DNA from: Cheilinus undulatus
Taxonomy: Eukaryota; Chordata; Actinopteri; Labriformes; Labridae
Reading direction: 5' to 3'
DNA length: 64,000 nucleotides
NCBI RefSeq assembly: GCF_018320785.1
Contig: NC_054882.1
Coordinates: 23,874,719 to 23,938,718 of the forward strand
The number at the start of each line of letters is the position of its first letter. Positions within the stretch are counted from its first letter, which is position 1. The translations under genes were made by a program, and so were the position numbers. Of the stretch, positions 35,801-42,400 are shown piece after piece. Under the pieces are notes generated by a model, which ran no database searches, was not told the DNA's origin, and saw nothing but the letters and a program-made list of their open reading frames with translations.

Positions 35801-37500
35801 CCTTGAATGGATTTTGCTTTACAATCCTCTCAAGGCTGCGGTTCTCCCTTATGCTGGTGCATCTTTTCCTACCACACTTTTTCCTTCCACTCAACTTTCT
35901 ATGAAATATGCTTGGATACAGCACTCTGTGAACAACCAGCTTCTTTAGCAATGACCTTTGGTGGCTTACCCTCCTTGTGGAGGGTGTCAATGACTGTCTT
36001 CTGGACATCTGTCAAGTCTGCAGTCTTTCCCCTGATTGTGTAGCCTACTGACCCAGACTGAGAGGCCATTTAAAGGCTCAGGAAACCTTTGCAGGTGTTT
36101 TGAGTTAATTAGCTGATTAGGGTGTGACACCATGACTTTCCAATATTGAACTTTTTCACAAAATTCTAATTTTCTGAGACACTGAATTTTGGATTTGCAT
36201 TATCTGTAAGCCATAATCATAAACATTTCAAGAAATAAAGGCTTGAGATATTTTACTCTATGTGTAATGAGTCTATATAATATATGGGGTTCCCTTTCTG
36301 ACATGAGTGACAAAAATTTTGGACTTTTTCATGATATTCTAATTTTTTGAGATGTACCTGTGTTTAGCAGCAGCGATTCTTTGTTCTCCTAAAATGTATG
36401 TTTGATTTCATCCTTTGATAAATCAAAGTGAGGAACCCTTTGTTTGATTTAATTAATGAATTCTTTGCTGATGTGTTCATATTTATTGCAGTGCAGCAGG
36501 AAGTCTGTTTCTGTTTCTACCTGGTTCTGTGAACAGAACTGACACAGACTGTACTCTTTAGGTAGCAAGGTGTGTCTGTGTACCTGTCTCTATGTTCAGA
36601 CAGTGATCACTCAGTCAGTGGTCAATGTTTTCCTCAGTTTCTCATTAGTCACTGTGCTTATATGATCTGCTACAGTGTACCATCTGTTTAGAGCCAAACA
36701 ACACTGGAGTTTACTTTGATTTCTTGCTGTGCATGTCCAATATTTAATGTTTTCTTTTTTTCTCTCTATAATCTAAATAGTTGGGGTGGTGTCAGGGATG
36801 TCCCGAGGCCTGGTACTGTAAGGTGAGCTGAGTCTAAGGATCAGCTGGCTGAAGGGGGCTCTTCTCCAGGGTCTCCTCGTAGTAAAGTGGAGCTCTGTGA
36901 TGGCAGGAGCTGGGGTCACTAGTTTTTAAGTGTTTGTAAAATTTGATGGCTCTTTTTTGGATGGGGATTAAAAGTGGAAATTGACCTAATTCTGCTCTGC
37001 ATTCATTATTGGTTGTGTTTCTTTCTCTTTCATATGTACTTATATTCTTTTGAATGGCAGAAAAAAATACACGTTAGCCTCAAAATGCTAAGTAAAGGCT
37101 GCAGAGGGAAAAACGCACATTTCTGCAGAATGACCCAGCCGCCTAAATTAACAGGATAAAATACTAGGAGCGTCAATGGTACAGTTAATACACCCAATTA
37201 CTTAGTTGACTGGCGAACACTTTATTCTGTTTAATGTCGGCACAACACCTTAAGTCTGCAATTTCACTGTCTCCACCTGCCTTTGACAAATGGAGGGATT
37301 CAAAGATGCCAGCAGGCTAGCGCACCGGCACCAACATTAAGCTAGCAACCGCTCATGTAACTTTTAACTCACCTGGTTTCTTTCGACGCAGGTTCATCTA
37401 ACTTCTTTTCAATAACTTCTTCTGTCAGCTTGATGTTGGTAAACTTCGCCCCGGAGGTAAACCAGCCAGAAATTTCCTCTGCGGTAAACACTTTCTTCAT
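8850..37500 (-). CDS. tdrd9: Tudor domain-containing protein 9, DEAH-box helicase (35 coding exons, 1329 aa)
   Basis: An ATP-dependent helicase-like protein of the germline piRNA pathway. In mouse and zebrafish it works in nuage with PIWI proteins to silence transposons. Helicase motifs in the spliced product: motif I GATGSGKT (residues 101-108), TQPRKIGA (Ia), motif II DEVHER (200-205, split by an intron after DE), SAT (233-235), VLVFLPG (IV), STNIAESSVTVPDV (V), QRRGRAGR (437-444). Helicase-associated domains follow. A Tudor domain lies around residues 880-945 (YYRAKILHIRGNSVEVFFLDFGN region). The start is a Met in MKKVFTAEEISGWFTSG, like the vertebrate N-terminus (...INDWFT.G). Every junction is GT/AG and in phase. 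The protein is about 50 residues shorter than human TDRD9, mostly before motif I, so one N-terminal exon may be missed. The introns host rd3l and three Tc1-like elements. Confidence 0.95.
10450..12294 (-). other. tdrd9: tdrd9 intron 30, contains one interspersed-repeat copy
   Basis: No coding exon is visible. The only recognisable structure is the repeat fragment at about 11095-11335, listed separately. The rest is unique-looking AT-rich sequence. Confidence 0.6.
11095..11335 (+). repeat. Retroposon-like repeat ending in a CAAAC/CAACC-rich tail
   Basis: The segment ends with TTTTGAGTTATGTTGCTAAC, a run of related short CAAACTAA/CCAACCAA units, then ATCACATAAACTCCTTGGTGGAGGT. I recognise this arrangement as a repeat common in fish genomes, of LINE 3'-tail or SINE type. 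I do not assign a family. The boundaries are approximate. Confidence 0.5.
13284..16480 (-). other. tdrd9: tdrd9 intron 27 (3.2 kb)
   Basis: No coding exon is visible. It carries the GACCAAGACAAG-rich repeat at 14340-15272. Nothing else is recognisable. Confidence 0.6.
14340..15272. repeat. Interspersed repeat rich in GACC(A/G)AGACAAG units
   Basis: Variants of AGACCAAGACAAGACTAAG recur at about 14375-14490 and again at 15150-15180. The right end reads TTCTTGAGTACTACAACACT, an edge I associate with a widespread fish repeat built of GAGACC/GACAAG units. The centre is AT-rich and non-coding. The class is uncertain, probably a non-autonomous DNA element. The left edge is approximate. Confidence 0.5.
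16947..17010. repeat. Homopolymer pair: G14 (16947-16960) and A17 (16994-17010)
   Basis: Fourteen consecutive Gs followed 33 bp later by seventeen As. On the tdrd9 strand the G run reads C14 and lies 29 bp upstream of the acceptor for the exon at 16828-16917, so it forms part of the upstream pyrimidine-rich region. Assembly length errors are likely here. Confidence 0.9.
17587..17845 (+). promoter_or_regulatory. CpG-dense patch with YY1/ETS-like motifs inside tdrd9 intron 25 (candidate promoter)
   Basis: CpGs are sparse in this neighbourhood, but roughly 15 occur within 17715-17850, including GCGCGCCGCGG. Just left of it lie ATGGCGG at 17587 (YY1-like, followed by an ETS-like GGAAG) and ACCGGAAAGG (ETS-like) near 17618. 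A consensus donor GTAAGT occurs at 17843 on the + strand. These resemble the parts of a TATA-less promoter with a non-coding first exon, antisense to tdrd9. No conserved protein was recognised on either strand. This is inference from composition. Confidence 0.35.
18247..18819. mobile_element. MITE-like DNA element with terminal inverted repeats
   Basis: The left end AAAAGGGGCATATTTTGCTC matches the reverse complement of the right end (AAAGGGAACATATTATGCAA) at most positions. The roughly 570-bp interior is non-coding. I recognise the CATATTxTGC end as a common fish non-autonomous DNA transposon end. The family is not assigned. A SINE-like unit is nested in it. Confidence 0.6.
18480..18590 (-). 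mobile_element. SINE-like unit with tRNA-like head nested in the MITE
   Basis: On the minus strand there is a perfect pol III A-box, TAGCTCAGTAGG (complement of 18574-18585), followed by GTTCAAATCC (complement of 18531-18540), one base from the B-box consensus. Spacing is tRNA-like, but the acceptor stem does not pair. It is therefore a tRNA-derived retroposon head, not a tRNA gene. Confidence 0.6.
23755..24788 (+). mobile_element. Degenerate Tc1-like transposon filling tdrd9 intron 12
   Basis: The ends TAAACTATACAGACAAAAG (23755) and, inverted, TACACTATATGGACAAAAG (to 24788) agree at 16 of 19 positions including the TA target duplication. Inside, on the + strand, broken frames retain transposase landmarks: FLFQHDCAPVHKA at about 24390-24425 and LDWPIQSPDLNPTEHLWDEL near 24472-24530, the second Asp and the Glu of the DDE triad. 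The N-terminal half is missing or unreadable. Intron 12 is 1141 bp and the element is 1034 bp of it. Its right end stops 24 bp from exon 24813-24917. Confidence 0.85.
26525..27643 (-). mobile_element. Truncated Tc1-like transposon in tdrd9 intron 4
   Basis: The end at 27643 reads, on the minus strand, CAGCACCTATAAAAAGTATT, a Tc1-type terminus next to TA. The transposase N-terminus follows: an HTH region beginning MKTKEHSKQLRK (27255 downward), the linker KEYKTCINLPRSGCP, then RARRKLSRDTTKTPM. An internal deletion joins this to the C-terminal SPDLNPIENL segment (about 26690). The opposite inverted repeat is not seen, so the copy is truncated at about 26525. It cannot encode a full transposase. 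Confidence 0.85.
26961..27255 (-). pseudogene. Tc1-like transposase remnant, N-terminal DNA-binding part
   Basis: A continuous reading of the paired-like HTH region (SKQLRKIIEKFKSGVGYQKA then SLVKSIIKKWKEYKT and DRARRKLSRDT). It ends at a stop before any catalytic residue. It belongs to the truncated element at 26525-27643. Confidence 0.8.
30300..30503 (+). other. rd3l: Candidate 5' non-coding exon of rd3l
   Basis: A strong donor, CCA|GTAAGT at 30504, is followed about 760 bp later by an acceptor (TTTTTCAG ending at 31266) that opens 20 bp before the rd3l ATG. This arrangement suggests an upstream untranslated exon. Its 5' end cannot be placed. Confidence 0.3.
31287..32522 (+). CDS. rd3l: RD3-like protein (2 coding exons, 226 aa)
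   Basis: A paralogue of RD3, the photoreceptor protein that binds and restrains retinal guanylate cyclases; the role of RD3L itself is poorly known. Coding exons 31287-31600 and 32156-32522 join in phase (AG|G, Arg) to 226 aa. RD3 family features: the start MPLFSWMKWSNET; LLWHVEERERLTRELERE, a helical segment (about residues 36-53); LQ.FP-like WFQKYPRLRTLIP; LEFLCAQIPPVHAATVLSRFREVL across the splice junction; WELASVFKQVLRDFL; and a C-terminal IPTVSGYVDWA with LPYFYPVP. It is longer than human RD3L (198 aa). The gene lies antisense in tdrd9 intron 1, the arrangement I recall from human chromosome 14. Confidence 0.93.
34478..34758 (+). repeat. Left part of an older interspersed repeat split by a Tc1 insertion
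   Basis: It begins around TTCAATTCCAATTTGCTTTA, a start I recognise from a fish repeat whose continuation resumes right of the Tc1-like element at 36361. It contains AT-rich degenerate sequence. The class is not assigned. Confidence 0.5.
34759..36360 (-). mobile_element. Near full-length Tc1-like transposon (1.6 kb) with long inverted repeats
   Basis: The outer ends CAGGTACATCTCAAAAAATT are inverted copies at 34759 and 36360. The left flank is TA and the right flank is TG, a decayed target duplication. The inverted repeats run about 200 bp. A related inner motif (GTCTC.GAAAATTA at about 34936 and, inverted, 36178) gives an IR/DR layout. The transposase frame on the minus strand spans about 36069-35029 and is broken. 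Confidence 0.88.
35029..36069 (-). pseudogene. Tc1-like transposase, inactivated by a stop and frameshifts
   Basis: Reading from Met at 36069 (MASQSGSVGYTIRGKT), an HTH region is followed by an in-frame TAG after AVSKHIS (about 35910). Frame changes follow near 35880, 35722 and 35270. Landmarks persist: WSKVLFSDESKF (first catalytic Asp), FIFQQDLEPAHTAK (second Asp), WPDLNPKENLW (Glu) and the usual GGPTKY C-terminus. The catalytic triad thus survives in a broken frame. The nucleotide sequence is less decayed than the copy in intron 12. Confidence 0.88.
36361..37030 (+). repeat. Right part of the older repeat split by the Tc1 insertion
   Basis: The segment contains GTGCAGCAGGAAGTCTGT, GAGCCAAACAACACTGGAGT, CAGCTGGCTGAAGGGGGCTC and TCTGCTCTGCATTCATTATT, in the order I remember from a repeat common in fish genomes. 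The piece at 34478-34758 supplies its beginning. I do not name the family. Confidence 0.5.
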
Positions 37501-37604
37501 TTTGCCTTTTCTCAAGATTTTTGCATTTCAGTCTTATTTTTTTGTTTCACACCTGAAGGCAGAGTGATGGAAGCGCGTGCAGCACGTGGAGAACAGTGTA
37601 TACT
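37501..37604 (-). promoter_or_regulatory. tdrd9: Presumed tdrd9 promoter / 5' UTR with an E-box
   Basis: Directly upstream of the tdrd9 ATG. A CACGTG E-box lies at 37583-37588, about 85 bp from the start codon, within a short CpG-containing stretch (GCGCGTGC). No TATA box was seen. The transcription start site is not known. Confidence 0.4.
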
Positions 37605-37618
37605 TCGCCCTCTGGTGG
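37605..37618 (-). promoter_or_regulatory. CTCF-like motif, CCACCAGAGGGCGA on the minus strand
   Basis: It matches the CTCF core CCASYAGRKGGCRS at 13 of 14 positions. It sits about 105 bp upstream of the tdrd9 start, in the gap between tdrd9 and kif15. Confidence 0.6.
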
Positions 37619-37807
37619 TGGGAAGTGAAAACGCAAACCTGTCCATTTACAGAATGGTGCACATTCAAATATTTTTCCAAAGATATTGAGGCAGTAGCTC
37701 GGTGGACTTTGGGTTATCTAATATTTTATTTTGTGTAATTATATGGTGGAGCAGGTAGAAGTGGAAGGAAGTACAGTCTACCTCATTTGAGGTTGCACGA
37801 TGTAAAT

Positions 37808-38555
37808 CAGGGTTCCTTCATACTTTTAAAAATCAAATTTAAGACCTCAACTGAGAAAATAACTACCACTTGTTGCACGGCAAAACAATTTCTTGGTACA
37901 AAAGATCAGGGCTGGATTATCTGATATATAGCAATATTATTATAATGTCAAATGGTATATATGACAAAGACCTTTTTGGTCCTAAACGCCCAACTTTGAT
38001 TATTTCTGGCATATTCAGTGCCTCTATTCTATTCATATACTGTATAATAATGAACATAACACATTTAAGCCGTTTTGCTAAACTGATTCTCAGCTGTTCA
38101 ATTAGCCTTTCTGTGAAGGAAGGGCTGTCAAAATAAGGTTGAGCCGTCTACATTTATAGTAGGAAACTTAGAGATTAAAAAACTGGACTAGTATTTTTCA
38201 TAAGAGTACGAGGACAATTTAACAATAGTAATTAATATAAAATAAAAAGGCTTCGGGGGTCCAGGCCCTCGAAATTCTGAGTGTCCATCACTTCATGGAA
38301 AATCGAGGGTTGGGGCTGACACACTCAGGCTATGTACAGGCAGCACAGTTGTAAATACCACTAACTGTAAAATGGACAAAAATACTTAAAGAATGATTGA
38401 AATTGAATTAATTTAACTTGAAAAGGAAGACTGGATAAGGGCACATCTTAGTCAATGCCTTCTAAAAATAAGAACTTTAAAGACGTTTTATGGCCTTCAA
38501 TTTCAAAAGTTCAATTTAAGACCTTAAGACTTTTCAAGGATCCATGGGAACCCTG
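37808..38555. mobile_element. MITE-like element with CAGGGTTCC ends (hAT-like)
   Basis: The left end CAGGGTTCCTTCATACTTTT and the right end, inverted, CAGGGTTCCCATGGATCCTT share the terminal nine bases and further matches (AAATTTAAGACC versus GGTCTTAAATTG). The 748-bp interior is non-coding. No clear target duplication was found. The CAGGGTTCC terminus is typical of fish non-autonomous hAT-type elements; that assignment is inference. Confidence 0.55.
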
Positions 38556-39456
38556 TCTATTGTTCAGATTTGTTAGCTGATTTTAAGCAGTTGATGTATG
38601 ATATACAATAAAATGTAATAAGTAGTGCATGTTGAAAATCAAAAGCACAAAAGTTCAATTTTGATTTTTTATGATAAAAATAAAAAATGTACAGTGGCCC
38701 GGAAGTCTCATACAAATGCATATTCAAAACGCTTTTAACATTAAGCTGCAACAGAAAGACTTCCCAGCCACTGTAAAAAAGTGCTTCAGAAATAAATGTT
38801 GTTATTATTGTAAGCATAATAATAATTGTTATTATTGTCATTATTATCATAAGTACTACTAGCAGTAGTAGTCATACTATAAAACGCTCCAGATCAATTA
38901 AATATTTATCTGCAGGACTTTGTAATAAGACATCAAAACATATGGTTGGTAGAAAAGAAAAACATTTTTTTAATTACAGTATTTAAAAAAAAAGAAATGA
39001 TCTCTATGAAAAGAACAACACTAGCCACATACCTCAGAATGATTAGACATGTTCAACAAACTAGCTACCAAGAAAACAGCCCAGGCATGCACAAGACAAG
39101 CACCAAAATTATGAAGAAAAACACATAATTCACATTAAAGGTGTATTTCAGCATTGCCGTAAATTTCCTTGAGGTTCATAAGTGAAGATGTAGCTAGACT
39201 AGAACAATGTTGTTATTGGTTATTCAATGTTGCTGGTAACAGGAATCAGTACAAAAGTATTTAACAGTATTTGTCCAGAAAAAAAACTTAATGAGAGGTA
39301 TAATTCATAAAACATTAAGTTCCCTGAATAATAATAAAAAAAAGGTAAAAATCTGAATCCCACCGTCTTTTTAAAAAGTGGAACTTGTATTCGAGTATTC
39401 CACTGACTTGAATAAGGATGGCGATCTTCCCCTTCAAACATTTAAAAAAGGAGGCG
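38556..39456 (-). other. kif15: kif15 3' UTR and downstream sequence
   Basis: AT-rich sequence 3' of the kif15 stop codon. No canonical poly(A) signal is obvious on the minus strand. An ATTAAA (complement of tttaat, 38969-38974) is a candidate. Nothing else is recognised. Confidence 0.4.
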
Positions 39457-42400
39457 TTATGTCATCTCCAAGCATCCTGTGTTGTCTCGCATTAAGCCAA
39501 TCTCAGTTCTGAGCTTCTCATTTTCCTTGAAAACAAAATTGTTATTAAAATTATTTATTTCTTTTAACCCAACAAGGGAAGAAGTCTCTTATGATTAACA
39601 AAAATGTTTACCTCTTGAAGTTTGGTGTTTTCTTTTTTCAGCTTTACCAGATATTCAATCCTCTGTTTGTGGTTTTTATGGCCCACGAGTTTTCCATTTT
39701 CCTCTGACAGCTGCAAATTCTGCTTACGGAGAACCTCGTTCTCCTAATATACAGAAAAAGATATATTAGGGCTGCAGCTAAATACAGTTTTACATTGGAA
39801 AGAAAGTAGAGGACAACATTTTCAATAGTTGAACCAAATATCTACAGTATATTTAAATACCAAAACATTTAAGATGTGCGTGTTTGTCTCCAGTTTTCTA
39901 ATAATAAACTAAACACCTTTTACTGATTTAACCAAGCAAGACATTTCACAAAGCAGGGACGACAGTAGACTATCAAAGTACAAAATATAGACTGTAATTG
40001 GTTAAACATGTTATCAACACAAGTAAACATGTTATTAGGAATCTTGGCTGCTGACTTTGCCGCCAGGAGTGCAGTATAACATCTTAAACTCTGACCTGAA
40101 GTAGTTTCTCCTCATCGTGTACTCTGTGGCTCAGCTCTCTCAGCTCAATACAGCGGTTCCTCAGCTCAGCGGTCAGGTCCTGGACGCAGGTTTGAGACCG
40201 GGCAAACATGGACTCAGATGCCTGCAGTCTACTCAAACAGACAGAAGCTGTCAAATATCAAGCACTGACGTAGTCAGAATAATAACAGTAACAAAACATG
40301 TTCTTACTTCTTCAAAGTATCAGACAACTTCTGCTCCAGTTTGCTCTGTCAAAAGTGAAAGAATGGTGAGTAAAAAGGCTTTTAACAGAGAAGAAAAGCA
40401 GATTTATAAAAAAACAAACCTTCTCTGCTCTCTCCTCATGCAGCTCTTTCTGTATGGACTGCTTGATGGCTTTATTCAACTCATCACTTAAAAAAAGAAA
40501 AGAAATCATTTATTTTAATTGTCAATAACAATCTATATGTTAGGTTGATCTGAGTGATAAAAACCCAACCTGTTATTTTTTTCATTCTGGCTCTGTTGTG
40601 TATAGAACTGGTCGAGCAACCCCTGGATCTCCATTCGGACCATTTCTTTCTCTGTCAGCTGCATCTGCGTTTAATGAAAACACAGTTTCAATTTAAAACA
40701 TGAACATTAAAACCCAATTCAAACTGAAATTGATGTGAAAAGTAGAAAAGAGTAAAGCCAGACTAGGCAAACCTATATTGAAAAACTTTAATAAATGGTT
40801 TACAACTGATTTATCTCACGAAAAGACAAATACCTTAAGCCTTTGAATCTCCTCATTTTTCGCTGTCCTCTCAGCATTCAGCTCTGTTAAAAGAACCTCC
40901 ATGGTCATCATGGAGGAGCGTCGGTTCTCCAACTCCCTCTCCTGGCTCTCCAGGACCTGAGTAAGGTCTCTGTTGAAGCTTAACGGAGTGCATGGAGTCT
41001 TGGGAGAAGAGAAATTCAGACAAAGATTAGCACATGTTGCCCTTTGGACTACATATGAAAGCCATTATAACCGAAACATACTGAGAGAAGACAAGTCTTA
41101 CCCGGGGTAATGATTTAGGCGTTACCATCAGCTCGACATGAGGTTTGAAACTTCCATTTCGGATTGTTCTTTCCACAGCGTCTTGCTGCTGTTGCACCTG
41201 GTACAAAGGTAGTTATGACCGTTAACATTTCTGATAACAAGGTTCATACATCTTTTCCAAAGTCAAAGTCAAGTACTTTAAAACAATTCCTAGCTTTTTA
41301 GATACCTTACAGCTGTGACAGATGATGTACTAATATGAATACATATACAGATGAGGATGATATTTTTGTCTCCCTTATGAAAATGTCAGTTTTAAAGTAT
41401 TTCTCAAGTGATTCGATCCCCTGTAATCCAGCCTTTTGGCTGCAAGTTAACCAACTGAACCACAGTTGCTCCTCAGTATGAAAATGTGGACGTGGTGAAT
41501 TGTGGAAAATATTCTTCCAAAGAGAAACTATTTTCCTACATCACTTATGTTACCATAACTTTGGAAAAATCCTCTGACTTGCTTTATTTCTCTTTCTAAT
41601 AAGTGAACTGCTTAGTTGGAAAGGTATTTTTTTATCATGAGGGGCTAAAAATTATATTTTAAAGCACTTGATTTAAAATCAAAGCACTTGTCAAGCCTTT
41701 GAATCAGAATTCAAGCATTGCCAAGGATTTCAAGCCCCCATCCAAACCCTGTGATATCTTTTTAAGACCTTATTAGTAATTTCTTTGCCCCAGATGATTA
41801 AGAAAATTTCACCTTCTGCTGTAGATTCTGTATCAGGGTGTCCTTCTGGGATATTTGCTCTTGAGCTGCTTGAAGGAGGCTGCTCTGCTCATCCAAAACC
41901 TTTGCAAGTCTCTCGACCTCCTCAGTGGCATAAACAACCTCCTCCTGCAGCACCTCCACCTGAGGACACATTACATTTATTACAAACTTAAGCCAGATTG
42001 TGCATATTGTCTATTCAAATGAATTAAACAAGGTGTTCAATAGAAATGCACCTCTATTTTGTTTGACGCCTCACATCTTTCCAAAGTTTCTTTCAGGTTG
42101 CTTATTTCTGTCTGCATCTTTGAGTTTTGTTCCTTAATATCGTCCCTTTCGAGGCAGGAAGCACTGCACTTGGCCTGGAGGAGCAATGTCATTATTACTA
42201 TAAACATGCTCTGACTGATTTCAAGATTTGAATAATATGAAGTGAAGGACAAAAAGGAATAGATCACCGCTGCAGTGAAATAAATTCAGCACATAAACAA
42301 GGTAAAATAGCAGATGGGGTGAATTACTGTGATGTCTTTGATGTCTTCAGACAGTTGTGTAATGCACTGATCCTTCTGGCTCTGCTCACAGCGGAGGTCT

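Larger units (their letters stand above)
29387..37372 (-). other. tdrd9: tdrd9 intron 1 (8 kb), host of rd3l and a Tc1-like element
   Basis: The intron holds the complete rd3l gene on the opposite strand (31287-32522), an interrupted older repeat (34478-34758 and 36361-37030) and the Tc1-like element that interrupts it (34759-36360). The stretches 29400-30000 and 32700-34450 show nothing I recognise. A missing N-terminal tdrd9 coding exon could also lie here; none was identified with confidence. Confidence 0.6.
8850..37500 (-). other. tdrd9: tdrd9 coding-exon map
   Basis: Coding exons in transcript order: 37373-37500, 29325-29386, 29145-29212, 28494-28715, 26334-26456, 26023-26103, 25761-25925, 25575-25675, 25378-25497, 25153-25237, 25021-25078, 24813-24917, 23574-23671, 23370-23501, 22533-22695, 22364-22427, 21825-21888, 21686-21730, 21354-21407, 20819-20935, 20549-20656, 20281-20381, 20020-20190, 19338-19449, 19010-19225, 16828-16917, 16481-16738, 13116-13283, 12490-12563, 12295-12404, 10353-10449, 10120-10258, 9692-9810, 9530-9602, 8850-8948. 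They sum to 3990 nt. The acceptor of the exon at 12563 is a tandem CAGCAG, so it may also start at 12560. Introns of 300-700 nt not listed elsewhere (for example 8949-9529, 9811-10119, 19450-20019, 20936-21353, 21889-22363, 22696-23369) show nothing recognisable. Confidence 0.9.
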
